From positions 610,001 to 674,000 of the forward strand of contig NC_016478.1 of NCBI RefSeq assembly GCF_000226095.1: DNA of 64,000 bases, written 5' to 3'. Within the stretch, counting starts at the first letter, position 1, and each line of letters begins with the position of its first letter. The stretch comes from Thermothelomyces thermophilus ATCC 42464 (lineage: Eukaryota; Ascomycota; Sordariomycetes; Sordariales; Chaetomiaceae). This document shows, in pieces, positions 1-10,870 of the stretch. The translations under genes and the position numbers were made by a program. A model generated the notes under the pieces. It was not told the DNA's origin. It searched no databases and saw only the letters and a program-made list of their open reading frames with translations.

Positions 1-1692
1 CCGAATAGCTAGTTCCGTAGACCTATGTTCCCGGTTGCCTATCTGCTTGGCCGGGAGAAGCCTATAGGCCTCTGCGACGGCCGTTACCTTTCGGGTAACT
101 ATAGCCTCTAGCACCTTACCTACTGTTAGTAGGAGCGTTATAGGCCTATAGCCACCCGGGGTAAAGTAGGCCTATAGGGGTTTGCCGGGCTTGCGGAGGA
201 CTACTATCTTAGCCCTTTTGAACTAGGCCGGGAAATAGCTAAGCCGTAGGCTCTCCGAGGCTAGTTTAGCTAGTATCTAGTAGAGCGGCCGCCTACAGGC
301 CTTTAATAGGCCTATAGGGAGGAGGTCCTCCCCCAGGGCTTTCTACGGGGCCGCCCTAGCTAGTACTGCCTTGACCTCGCTTACCGTAACCTCCTAGCTT
401 ATTTCGAACTTCGGCTCCTAGTGGTCGTTCAGATCCGGGTCGTTGATATCTAACAGGTCTACTTCCGGGTTCGGAAAGAACTTATCGGCTAGTGCTCTAG
501 CCTTCTATTGGTAGGTTATAAGCCCTCCTTCGAAGGCCGGGAGCTTTGGGGGGTCGACCGGTAGGTAGCTTTGTAGCCTTGCCTACCTCTCTAGCCTCTA
601 TAGCAGGTCCGGCCGGTTGGTTGCCTCCTGTAACGTGGCTCTCTAGCTCTTGGTCTTTGCGGCCGTAATAGTCCTGGCCTGGTCCTGTAGGGCCTGCCGA
701 AGTGCCTCTTGCGTATAGGGGTTTAGGGTACCCCTATAGGCCCTCTCTGCCTCCTTGGCCCTCTTCCGGGCCTCCCGAACCTCCTTCGTCTACCATCGAG
801 CTCGTTTACCACCTATACTAGCCTTCTTTGCCGGGGCCGAGACCGTAGCTATCTCCTCAAGGGCCTCTATAAGCCTGTCGAAGGCCTGTAGAAGCTCCTC
901 CGGGCCCTGGAAAACAGGCCCGGCCGGGGCCGATGCCTACCTACTAAGCCGGAGTAGGAGGTGGGCCGCCTCGGCCCGTATGACCTCCTCGTCTAGGCTC
1001 TTCCAGTCCTACCCTTTACTAGCCGGTACGGGTTCTTTGGTCCCTTAGAGGGAGACGTTTAGGGCCTATAGGTAGTGATTAGATTTCCCATGTTCCGCGA
1101 TATCCCTATAGGTCGCTTCTAGCCTAGCCGAGGCCTAGAATAGGTCTATCGTAGAAGGCCGGCCACGTTGGTCCCCTTAGGGTGCCCTAGTGACCTGGCC
1201 GTAGGGCGTGCGTAGGTCGAGGTCCCACTGGTCCGCAAGGCTAAGGAGGTCCCTAGCCCCTGGGCTAAGCCTGTTAAACAGGTCCTAGACTAGGTGGTAG
1301 AGGTTAAAGTCACCTATAAGAACTAGGGGGTAGGTTGGCCGAGGTAGGGTTAGCAGGTCCCGTAAGAGGGCCTGCTCCCCCTTATTATTATAGACTGACT
1401 AGAGCTCGAACCCCCTCTCTCCTAGGGCCGGAAAGGTCACCTTGCACTAGTTCTCCTCTGCCGAATAGTCCTACTGGCTAACCGGGAAGCGCTTGGCCAC
1501 TAGAATAGCCGCCTTGCCCTTAGGCTTGTGAACTAGGTAGTATTTCGAAGCCTGGGGGCAGTATGTTAACCCTGTAAACCGGTTGATCTACGGTTCCTAG
1601 ATGGCTAGTAGGTCGTATTTAGCCTCCTCTAATAGGACCTCGAGGGCCTGTTTGTTGCCTTAGGTGTTCTACTGAAGGATTTTAATTTGCAT
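1..1692 (-). pseudogene. LINE-1 ORF2: endonuclease plus N-terminal reverse transcriptase (window-truncated)
   Basis: ORF2 makes the protein that nicks the target and reverse transcribes the LINE RNA. Start ATG at 1692-1690, giving MQIKILQ-stop-NT, where the stop replaces the Trp of the endonuclease/exonuclease/phosphatase motif. It continues with LLEEAKYDLLAI and then EP at the catalytic Glu position, about residues 1-200. After a long linker, the RT begins at about 360 and reads toward 1: GEDLLPIGLLKAC, SYFPA, VVLRKPGKP, YRPITLL and GKVLEAI, the usual RT blocks before the catalytic core. The YxDD part lies outside the window. Many TAG/TAA stops are present, so it is dead. The start overlaps the ORF1 stop. 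Confidence 0.88.
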
Positions 1693-2141
1693 TCGAGGTA
1701 GCCGGAGCAGAGGACGAGGGCACGGTGGTAGTAGGCTCTATAGCCATTACCCCCTCGACCGGCTGCGAGAGGGAGGGGGCTCTAGGCTATAGAAAGGAGA
1801 TATAGGTCTGTCGGGCATCGTAGAGGGCACTCCTAGCCGCCTGCTAGGCCAGAGTAGGCCTTCTACAGGGGCGTTTAGCTCCGGTTTAGTAGTAGTTATC
1901 GTCTTCTAGGGGGCTGCTAAACTCGAAGGCTACCTTCTAATGTAGTTGTTCCGGTAGCTAGAAGGTTCGGGGTCTATATTAGTAAGCCTCTCTGGCCCTC
2001 TCCTAGGCTTTAACCTTCTTTAGGCAACCCCTATACTAGGCTATATAAGGGCCCCTACAGGCCGTACACCTATAAGGGAGTTGGTTAGAGTGGGTAAGGC
2101 ACTAGGCCTCCCTAGTCTTCCCCCCCTCCCTATAGGCCTTT
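1682..2141 (-). pseudogene. LINE-1 ORF1, 3' part
   Basis: This is the C-terminal part of the gag-like nucleic-acid-binding protein, read from the element A junction down to TAA at 1684-1682. It begins in the middle of the second knuckle, which is completed across the insertion. The third knuckle reads RCTACRGPYIAQYRGC, where the Tyr after RGP is His turned to Tyr. A Pro/Ser/Ala-rich tail follows. The stop overlaps the ORF2 ATG within an 11-nt string. Several Gln codons are stops. Confidence 0.82.
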
Positions 2142-2598
2142 TGTGACGAACCCGACTCAGACTTCTTCTGAAAGGGTTCAGACGGAGGTAAATTAAGCAG
2201 GACAAGCGTATAGGTCGTCTGAGGGATTCGGTGAAGCCAAAGGGTTCACAACAACACTAGAGTTGTCTCTTATAGTAGTCAGCGATACTTGGTATAAGTA
2301 CTGTGATTGTAGGTTGGGTTGCTATCACTGGTGAACTCCCAGAGTCCACTATAACAAGTAATTATTTACATGTATATATACTTCTGTCGGTCGCTTATAC
2401 TCCCCTTCTAGCCTGCCCTAGGATCGCCTTTAGTAGCTGGCTATCCTCCGCTATCTTTCCCTTTTGGCAATTGTTTGCCCGTGGTAGCCTGCGCTCCCTA
2501 GCGATCCCGTGTCAGCCTTGCTCCGTGCCCTTCTTGATTAGTAGCTTGTTTAGCCTGCTACGCCCTACCGGGTCGTAGTATATGGTTAGCTTATAATA
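2142..2598 (-). repeat. Element A 3' LTR (alpha U3)
   Basis: 457 bp, paired with 9311-9767. In element orientation it begins TATTATAAG (ancestral TGTCACGAG) and ends GGGTTCGTCACA. Its inner end abuts the PPT. The predicted R start (reverse complement of GTTGCTATCACT) lies within it, downstream of a TA-rich TATA-like run. Confidence 0.95.
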
Positions 2599-2618
2599 CG
2601 ATGCCCCTTCTTTAAGGC
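2599..2618 (-). promoter_or_regulatory. Element A polypurine tract
   Basis: On the minus strand, AAAGAAGGGGCATCG abuts the 3' LTR. The same GGGGCATCG block sits at this place in all sibling elements. It is the expected plus-strand DNA primer. Confidence 0.85.
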
Positions 2619-2719
2619 TTTCGACCTAAAAGCTTCTTATAACTTGTTTTAAATACTATTAACACCCCTTTTTTTTTCCCCTATAGGTAACGTCTTTCTT
2701 TTACTAGCTTCCTTCCGCT

Positions 2720-3397
2720 ATAGCTGATCGTATTCCTAGGAACCGTCGTAATCTTAAGCGCGAACAATACGCTATTATAATCAAGATTAAGCAAGAGGGT
2801 TATAAGGTCGCCATACCTTGTAAGCGTTATTAGAATACAAAGCCGTAAAAGCGTTATATAATAATAGAGGGTTTAAACAAGTATTAGAACTATATTTATA
2901 TAGGCAAGAAGTGTAATAGCCCAAACGTTATAGATGCCTATAGGTTCCTTGTTATTTTCCTTCGTAGTCCTAGGTTGCTAACTGTCTTAGTCCTTTCAAA
3001 TTTGTCAGAGTAGGAGAAGGTTTCAAAAGAAATTACTAAGACCGAGGCGCTTCTTGCTTAGACGCTAAGCCGTTTAAGTCGATTACGTCGTTTATAGCAA
3101 TCCCTATATAATTATAGTACTGAAGTTTTTCGTTATAGCGTAGCTTATCTAGAGGAAGAGGAAGAATTAGATACTCCTCTGCCAATATTAGAGACGTAGA
3201 CCCTTGTAGGTCAGGCTTAGGTATTAGGTACTTTTGACGTACTTGATTAAGAGTCGATTAGGTTAGATCCTAGTCTTAATTCTAGTAGATTCCCCTCTTT
3301 TTCTATCAGGGAATAGGCTTTAGAGTCGGTTCTTATAGCTAGTTAGGATTCCACTAGTAGAATTGCTCTAATTTTTTAGGGTAACTTAGATTCTTAA
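2720..3397 (+). pseudogene. Element A antisense gene, type 1: six-Cys cluster plus helical region
   Basis: Read opposite to gag-pol, starting 121 bp inside the 3' LTR. 226 codons including the stop; the same 678-nt length occurs in C and G. The start ATG is now ATA (ATAGCT from ATGGCT). The N terminus is basic (IPRNRRNLKREQY), then a cluster of ancestral form CX2CX8CX8CX2CX6C at about residues 33-65, with most Cys now Tyr. A charged, Leu-rich stretch (about residues 95-140, EALLAQTLSRLSRLRR) looks helical or coiled coil. Twelve in-frame stops, all TAG/TAA at likely Gln/Trp/Arg positions. Resembles a Zn(II)2Cys6 DNA-binding module, but the X8 first loop is longer than the classical X6. A transcription-factor-like role is inference. 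Confidence 0.8.
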
Positions 3398-6300
3398 CTA
3401 GTTTCTATAAGTTATCTTTTAGTCTAAAATCAAGCTATTTAACTAGGTACTATAATTCTCTATTAATAATATATAAATCTAGGATTTCTTTAACGTCCTA
3501 TTCTTCCTCTTTATCCTCTACTTCGATATATATAGTAACCTTGGCGTTCTTTAGCGTTGGTTCGAGAAGTAAAATATGAAAAATATCTATCTGTAGTTAT
3601 ATAGATGACGGTAACGATAGTTAGTAGTTAGATGTCGAGATTTGTTCTTTAATAACGAAGGGTCCGACCTTCTTAAAGTCTAGCTTTATACTTAGTCGTT
3701 TGGTTTGTAGGTTTCGTATGATTAGATAGACTTTGTCTCCCCTCTCTAGGCAAGGTCCCTTAAGCCTATGTTTGTTATAGTAATTCTTTATTCTAGTTCT
3801 GATAAACTCGAGTTCCTTTTTAAGCTTCTTATATAGTACGTACATTTGTTCTACTTTAACTACTGCTCTTGGCACTGTGACCTCTGGTCCTTACCTAAGG
3901 TCTGCTTTATATCTATAGTTTATAAAGAACGGTATGACTTTGGTCGTTTCTGTTAGCGTTATATTGTAAGCGAGTTATGCTATTAGTAATAGTATAACCT
4001 AGTTATCTTGCTAGTAGTTAACGTAAGAACGGAGGTACTACTTGATAACTTGGTTTAGTCGCTCCGTTTATCTGTTAGTCTGTGGGTGGTATGCTGTTAA
4101 TAGCTTGCTATTAACGCCTAATCGTTATATTAACGCTTACTAGAACTTCGATGCGAACTTGGTGTCTCTGTCGGTAATCTATTCCTATAGCTAAGCGTAT
4201 ACTAATGCGACTTACTAATAGATTATATCTACTAACTATTCCGCTATCTAGGACTCTTTATAGGGAAAGAAGTATGCCCATTTAGTTAGGCGGTCTATTA
4301 TAGTGAGAATACTATTGTAGATTACCCTTGTAGCCGTGTCCTTAGATTCTAGTAGTTTCGTAATAAAGTTTATTGTAACTAAACTCTATAGTTTGTTAGC
4401 TGTTAGCAGTGGCTAAAGTAGCCTATACAGCTTATATCGTGCCGTTTTGCTTCGATTATAGATATTATAGTTCCGTACGACTTCCTTAACTTATGCCGTT
4501 AACTGTAGAAAGTCGTAGTATTTCTTGACTTATGCGATAGTCTTTATAACTCCTTTATATCCTCCGAGTTTTGACTTATAGAGGTCTTAAATCATTCATA
4601 GCTATTGATCTTTATTATAGATATACACTTTACCTTAGTACCAGAGTTTCTTATCTTTTTCTTCTACTCCATTAGGTACCACTAGTCTAGGTATTGCTTA
4701 ATACTATGTCTCGTTAATCCTTTCTTCTCGAAAGATTATATAACATTCTAGGAACAAGTCAAGTAGATCATCTTCCACGGGTGTCTGCGTTTCGTGATAT
4801 AGCGTTCTGTCTATTCGTTCCTTAAATAACGGTGGCATTGTTTCCGTTTGTCCTTCCGTATGATCTGTTTGTCGGCTTAAGGCATCTGCTTATATGTTCT
4901 CTTTGCCTTTCTTGTAGCGGATCTTAAAATTGAATTCCGTAAGGAATTCTGCCTATTGTATTTGTCGTCTGTTAAGCTCCTTTGTCGTTATAAAGTATCG
5001 TAAATTCTTATGATCTATATATACTTATATTAGTTTAATCGTACCACTAAGGTATAGTTACCATTCCTTAAAAGCTTTAACAATTGCAAGTAGTTCCTTA
5101 TTATAGATCGGATAATTAAGACATAGTCTATCGAGCTTCTTTAAAAAGAAGGCTATAGGATGTAGCTTCCCTTGTTCGTTTTATTATCCTAACTGTCCTC
5201 CGATAGCGTAGTTTAAAGCGTCTGTTTCCACCTTAAATAGCTTCTTAGGGTCTAGTAGCACTAGTACTAGATCTTTAGTAATAGCGTTACGGATCTACAT
5301 AAATGCTTGCTCGTATTACTCTTCCCATTGGAATTTAGCGTTCTTCTTAGTAAGTTCGTATAAAGGTTATATAATTGCTCTAAAGTTCCTAATAAACATC
5401 CGGTAGAAATTTATAAACCTGATGAAACTTCGTACTTCTATAACTAACGTTAGTTATAGCTAATTCTTAATGGCTTTAACCTTTAAAGGTTCTATCTAAA
5501 TTTGTCTTAGGGATATCTTATATCCTAAAAACACTGTCTTCCTAATGTGGAATTTGCTCTTTTCCTTATTAACTAATAGCTTATACGCGTATAATATGTC
5601 TAGTATTACTCTTATATACTTCCGGTGTTTGTCTATTGTTTTAGAGAAGATAAGTATATTGTCGAGATAATATACTGTAAATTTGTCGAGAAAGGGTTAG
5701 ATAGCTTGATTAATTAGGGCTTAGAACGTTGCTAGCGCGTTTGTAAGTCTAAATGGCATGACGAGGTACTTGTAGTGGCTATAGGGTGTCCTAAAGGCCG
5801 TTTTTTACTTGTTGCCTTCTTTGATCCGTATATAGTTATAGGCTAATAGTAAGTCAAGATACGTAAAATATTAGGCTCCTATTAACTAATCTCGGAGCCG
5901 TAAGATTAGTGGTAACGGGTATCGGTTTTTTACGGTCTATTCGTTAAGTTACTAATAGTTAACGTATAACCGTAGCTTTCCGTCTTTCTTAGATATAAAT
6001 AGGATTAGGTAGCCTACTAGCGATGTCGACAGGCAGATATATCCTCTTTAAAGATTCTCCTCTAAATATCGCTTAAGTTCCTCGTTCTATATCTAGCTTA
6101 TATAGTAAATCTTAAAGAACTTTAGTTATACTCCTTCCTTAAGCTTAATCTCGTAATCCTATAGGCCGTGTTCTAGTAATCCTTCTAGATACTTTAGTTC
6201 GAATGCTAGGTGTCCTTCGTATTCCTTTAGTACTTCCATAGTCTTATCTTATCTCTTAGCTTTCTAATAGTATACAAACTTGGTTCTATCTATAGCAATG

Positions 6301-7058
6301 CTAGTGATTTCTCCTATCTCAACCTACTGCTCTAGTTACAATGCTTTATATTCGTTAACGGAGAGAACAGCTATCGGCGGTTTTGCTCGTTCCTCCTGTC
6401 GTAACGTCGGTGTCGTTATGCTGCTTCTTCCAGAGTCTATAGTAGTCTGCCTGCCATTATTTGTCTCTTACGATAGATCCGTAGGATATGCCTTCCTTTA
6501 AGCATCGTCTGCTTACGATCCTTGTATACTCCCTATCTTACTAGTTAAATATAACTCTATTTGGGGTTATAGGTAGTTACTATTCTTCTAGCTAATATCT
6601 AGGTTATAATCTTCATACTATAGTAATCCTAATATTATATCTTTGTTATTACCTATGTCTACGATGCTAAATATAACTACTATAGTTTTCCTTGCTATAG
6701 TAATGTTAATCGGTTCGGTCTCCCTATATACCTATTATATCGGAAATAGCCCTTTAACTATGCTATGCTTTCGCTTCATTCTCTAGGGTATCTATAGCTA
6801 ATTTATAAGTGTCGGCGAAATTAGGTTTATCTCTGCTCTACTATCTATTAGTATAAGCATTTCGTACTATTTCTATTATGCTGTTATCTACAATTGCTTG
6901 TCTTGCCACCGTCGCCTAAAGATTATGGCGATTTCCTATATTTTTGCTAAGAGGTCTCGATATAGTAGTCTCTTACGCTAGTTCCTCCTATACTATGCTA
7001 CTACTCGCCGCTATACGGGCATTAATGGTTTTCGGGCCCCTCGGAGGGCCCTGACCCG
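3340..7058 (-). pseudogene. Element A pol (protease, RT, RNase H, integrase, chromodomain)
   Basis: Entered by -1 frameshift at 7064-7058. The protease motif start codon lies at 6860-6858, 198 nt in, followed by L-[V/I]-[D/N]-S-[G/R]-A-E. RT at about 6100-5400 has the catalytic box YLDN instead of YLDD. RNase H about 5330-4900, integrase about 4800-4000. The integrase C-terminal region is well preserved at 3875-3621 (KNYYNKHRLKGPCLERGDKVYL). The chromodomain lies at about 3560-3340, ending near LEQFY. Dozens of stops. The C-terminal end is uncertain because no stop is shared between copies of this type. Confidence 0.88.
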
Positions 7059-9283
7059 TTTCCTAGGTTAATATTGACCTCTTTAGTTATTTAGCTAATA
7101 GTAGCTTCGTCGATTATACTTATTTCTATAAGCCATTAAATACTAGTAGCTTCCTACCATTAGGTCTGTTCTGCTTTCTATTGTACATACCATAGCTTTA
7201 TCTAAAGCTCCTAGATCCGCGATTTCTTTTCGTCCGCGTGGTAGAGGTAGTCGTTACTCCGGCACGAGTCCTATATGTCTCGTCCTATTCCGTAGTGCCT
7301 AGGCTAGGCTCGTTTTAGAACTACCGTAATGCCTTCTAGATCGTAGGCTTTAATCTTCCAGAGCAATTTGGCCACTCTGTTTCCTGTATTATAGACCTAT
7401 TCTATAGGGCAAAGGCTCCTATCCTTATTTCCTTATCAGGTCGGCTAGTGATTGTTTTTAAATTTGTCGCGAAAGTAATATTAGCATTTGTGTAATATAT
7501 ATTAGAACTAGGGCACTTATATATGTGCCTTGTGTTATAGGTATAGTCGTATAGCGTCGCTTAGAAGGTATTAGAATTCTTTTCTAAATCCTTCTTACTA
7601 TATATAGACCGTAGGTACTCTAATGTTAAGGTAGGAGTGTTTCTTCTAGTAGTTTTCCTATATACGTTTGTCTTTTCTACGGTTTACGCGTATAAACTAG
7701 TACTCTAGGTTCCATACGTCATAGCTAAGTTACTAATCGTTAAAATACTTGGTATAGCTGTCAGGCCTATCGTATATCACAGGCTATTCCCCTTTAATAG
7801 TTTCTACGATACGTCAGAGTTCCCTTATCTTGTCCCTTATCTTATCGCTCTATTAGGCAAGTCGAATTAAGCGTCTATCCCGTTTACGTAGTTCCGTATT
7901 AAGTCAGAAAACTTTGTTATAGTACTATTTGATTTGTTCCTAGAGGAATAGAACATTAGGTCTAGGTCTTTCGATTCCTTAGGTATTGGTCGTCTACGAT
8001 CTATCCTACCTCTAGGTAACTATAAAACCTTACTACCTTAAGGCTAGGAGAATTGAAATTGGTAGTATATACTCTCCTACTATATCCTATTCGGCAAGAC
8101 CTATCTCTAGGTCTATAGTGACCAGTTCGGAGTACAATGCTTATTTATCTTTACCGTCGCCGTTACATCTAGGACTATCCGTATCGCTATCCCTGTTTTC
8201 GTAGCTTGTAGCCGCTACTTCGATGACATCCTTGGTAGTTTCGTTAATGACTGCAATTTCCTTTTTAGAGACTATTTTCTACTCTTTCTTCGAGCTTTAG
8301 CATTTTCATTTGTAATGTCCTTTCTTTCTATAGTTATAGTAGGTAACATTAGACTTGTCTTTGGTCGTCTTCTTCTAGTCCTGCTTCTATGCTATATCTA
8401 TATCTATAGCTCTAGGATACGTCCTATATAAGGTGCTAACGTATGCCCGTTTTTTCTTATCGTTAGCCTTGACTATAGTTCCATTTATCTAACCTTGTTT
8501 TTACTACTCTTGTATATAGAGTTAATTATCGATCCTAATAGCCTATATGATATATTTATCCAGGGTCTTAGGCTAGTTATACTTATATAGCTTGTCTTTG
8601 ACCTTTTCCTTTAAGCCATTATAAAATAGTTATATTAATACCTTATCATTAAGCTAAGACTTAAGTATGTCCTGTCTGAACCATATAGCATAAGAGGTTA
8701 CTAACTTAGTCTATTGGAGATTAGTAAGTCTTTCTTATATATAAATCTTCTTGTCTTTGTCGCTAAAAACCTTCTAAAGCTCTTCTTCAAACCGGTTATA
8801 GGATCAAAAGACTACCTATATAAATACGTCTCGGTCGTCTTTGTCTTCCTTAGTAAGATAGTCATTCTATATAGGCTCGAACCATCTAAATGCCTTACCC
8901 TTTAGTCTCGTAGCTATATAAAGGACTTTAGCTTTATTATCTGGAAACTTATTATTATTAAGCCAAAAGTAAGATTAGAGGTTTGTTAGGAATCTTATAA
9001 GGTCCTCCTTAGTTCCTCTATATTTGCTAGGTAGTTCGATCTTGATATGGCTTACTCTAGCGCCCTCGAGTGCCTTGATTTTGGCATAGGCCTCGTTAAC
9101 TAGCTTCTATAAGTGCTTTTCGCCATTCTCGAGTTCCTTGATCCAAGCTTAAGTAACCTTGTCTCTCTAGTCTAACTCCTAGATCTACTACTAGAGTTAA
9201 CCGAGCTAGGTAAGCAGCTATTCGGCCGTAACGTTAGTAGCTATATCAATGTCGAGGTCGAAATCACCTCCGTTCTAAGCTAT
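7022..9283 (-). pseudogene. Element A gag
   Basis: 754 codons from ATA (former ATG; ATA-GCT) at 9283 to TAA at 7024-7022, the same 2262 nt as in C, F and I. Encodes the capsid (Retrotrans_gag-like, about residues 85-260), a CCHC knuckle and a long C-terminal extension with CX4CX2H motifs (see F and H). The capsid coat packages the RNA. Many RIP stops. The gag and pol frames differ by -1. Confidence 0.88.
7034..7064 (-). promoter_or_regulatory. Element A -1 ribosomal frameshift signal
   Basis: Minus strand: AGGAAAC (7064-7058), read A-GGA-AAC in the gag frame; spacer GGGTCA; then stem GGGCCC, loop TCCGAG, stem GGGCCC. The first base of the heptamer was probably G, as kept in F. The gag stop lies 34 nt further on. 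Confidence 0.82.
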
Positions 9284-9294
9284 AATAGAACAAA

Positions 9295-9310
9295 GGGAGT
9301 AATAATAACG
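9295..9310 (-). promoter_or_regulatory. Element A primer binding site (self-priming type)
   Basis: Minus strand CGTTATTATTACTCCC directly after the 5' LTR. It lacks the TGG expected for tRNA priming. Allowing for RIP it pairs with AGTGATAGCAAC inside the LTR (9498-9487), as in the sibling elements. Confidence 0.7.
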
Positions 9311-9767
9311 TATGATAAACCTGACTTAGACTTCTTCTAAAAGGGTTTAGATAGAGGTAAATTAAGCGGGACAAGCGTATAGGTCGTCTAAGGGATTTAG
9401 TAAAGCTAAAGGGTTTATAACAACACTAGAGTTGTCTCTTATAGTAGTTAGTGATGCTTGGTATAAGTACTATAATTATAAGTTAGGTTGCTATCACTAG
9501 TAAACTCCTAGAGTCTACTATAACGAGTGATTATTTATATATATATATACTTCTGTTGGTCGCTTATACTCCCTTTCTAGCCTGCCCTAGGATCGCCTTT
9601 GGTAGTTGGCTATCCTCTGCTATCTTTCCCTTTTGGCAATTGTTCACCCGTGGTAGCCCGTGCTCCCTAGCGATCTTATGTCAGCCTTGCTCCGTGCCTT
9701 TCTTGATTAGTGGCTCGTTTAGCCTGCTACGCCCCACCGGGTCGTGGTATATGGTTGGCTTGTAATA
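9311..9767 (-). repeat. Element A 5' LTR (alpha U3)
   Basis: 457 bp. The outer end is followed by CCTTT. Predicted U3 is 9767-9499, R-U5 is 9498-9311. Differs from 2142-2598 mainly by C/T and G/A changes. Confidence 0.95.
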
Positions 9768-9772
9768 CCTTT

Positions 9773-10700
9773 GCGCTATAACGGCTACAACAGGCCGGCT
9801 GCTAGTAGTACCGCTAGGTATGGCTAAAGCTCTAATATCTGTAGCATTGCCTTGGCTCTAGAGTATCCTAGTAAGGCTTGTAGTCTAGCACCCGGGCATC
9901 CTAGACCATGCCTTTGTTATAGGCCTTCCGGGCCTTATCGAGGTCCTATAAGCCTAGGAGTACTATGGCCCACTTCCTCTATAGGCTCTTTGGCAGCCAG
10001 AACTTGACCGTTTCGATCGAGTATAGGCCTATGGCCCCCTTAAAGTCTTGTTCGCTAACCCCCTGTAGCTCTTCCTTCTAGACTCCCTTAGCTAGGACTA
10101 TATAGGCCTTACTAACCTCCCTAGCCTCCTCTCTGAAGGCTGTAGCCACCTATCGCTTGTTAGCCGAATACTAATCCTTAGTAGCCTTGTCCTTGAAGAT
10201 TACTACTACATCCCCGCTTAGGAGCTTCCTAGCTACGACGGCTCCCTGGCGGCTAGAAGCCCTGTTAACTGCTTAGACTATTTTGGCCGGGGTTCGGGCT
10301 TTAAGGTCCTCCCGTAGGCTCGCGTTCCGTATCGTAACCTCCTACGAGGCCCGTAACGGTACTGCCTTAGCCGACGGTAGGCCTCCTTAGGGGCCTGTTG
10401 CCCCCTGTTACGGCCCTACGGCTACCTGTGCCTAGGTAGGGCGGGGGGTGGCCTTAAGGGCTTCTTTAAGCCCCTTTTTGACTTCTTCGGCCACGAGTTC
10501 CTATAGGTTCAGAACCAGGCCTATAATAGTAGTCGTAAGGCTCTATAAGAGCCTATCAGCGAGGTTCTATACCCTACCCCGTTTAGGGCTTGGTACAAGG
10601 TCGACTAGTTACGTGACGAGACCCCTTAGCTCCTTGATATCCGGGGTAGGGTAGGCCTATAGTAGGCCCCCCTTTGATTGGTTCGAAGCTATAGGCCTCC
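9773..10700 (-). pseudogene. LINE-1 ORF1, 5' part
   Basis: The gag-like first ORF of the LINE. Readable stretches: LVAEEVKKGLKEALKA, LRAS followed by VTIRNASLREDLKARTP, SGDVVVIFKDKATKDQYSA, and KARKAYNKGMV just before the first knuckle. That knuckle reads C-Y-R-[C/Y]-x4-H-x4-[C/Y] near 9810-9850. The next knuckle starts at the element A junction. No clear ATG; the start is near 10700. CAG/TGG codons are stops. Confidence 0.8.
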
Positions 10701-10870
10701 CTACTTAGTGGCTTGGCGTTAGGCCTTAAATTGACGTTACGTTCAGGGGCGCTAGGTGGTCTGTGCGGTGAAAATTTTGACGGGCGCGCGAGGTGCGGTC
10801 GGATTGCGGTCGGGTCCGGTTCTTACGCCTGCGATGCCTGTTGTATACCCGCAACGGCTCGCGCGTAGTT
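10701..10870 (-). other. Probable LINE-1 5' untranslated/promoter region
   Basis: A CG-rich stretch (GCGCGCGAGGTGCGGTCGG, with TGCGGTCGG repeated) unlike the TA-rich flank. It lies just upstream of ORF1, so it is probably the LINE promoter/5' UTR. It could instead be a remnant of unique host DNA. Confidence 0.4.

Larger units (their letters stand above)
2142..9767 (-). mobile_element. Element A: complete chromodomain Ty3/gypsy element (7626 bp)
   Basis: It is complete and in minus orientation: 5' LTR 9311-9767, PBS, gag, pol, antisense gene, PPT, 3' LTR 2142-2598. Both LTRs are 457 bp. Target duplication CCTTT (2137-2141 and 9768-9772) is perfect. Inserted into LINE-1 ORF1. The U3 is of the alpha type, with a type-1 antisense gene as in C and G. 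Heavily RIP-mutated; the RT catalytic box reads YLDN, so it is not autonomous. Confidence 0.96.
1..10870 (-). mobile_element. LINE-1, Tad-like non-LTR retrotransposon, interrupted by element A
   Basis: On the minus strand the order is 5' region (10700-10870), ORF1 with CCHC knuckles, then ORF2 with an endonuclease and the start of a reverse transcriptase, running off the left edge. Element A and one copy of its target duplication (2142-9772) split ORF1. GC content is higher than in the LTR elements, and the RIP damage is mostly CAG or TGG turned to TAG. The family assignment (Tad/I-like fungal LINE) rests on ORF1 having three zinc knuckles and ORF2 starting with an endonuclease. The 5' boundary is approximate. 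Confidence 0.88.

Noticed and set aside
755-1048. 97-codon plus-strand open frame
   Set aside because: Antisense to LINE-1 ORF2, no start context or domain; TAG stops created by RIP fall on the other strand, leaving chance open frames here.
2303-2578. Open frames inside LTRs (also 9556-9765 and 27005-27244)
   Set aside because: Same LTR sequence read in non-conserved frames; not shared by the other U3 types.
6280-6501. Repeated 73-codon frames antisense to pol (also 23170, 29715, 36600, 51604, 55136)
   Set aside because: They recur only because the pol segment beneath them is repeated; they vary without constraint and lack a promoter or start of their own. Unlike the 3' antisense gene, no cysteine or intron pattern is preserved.
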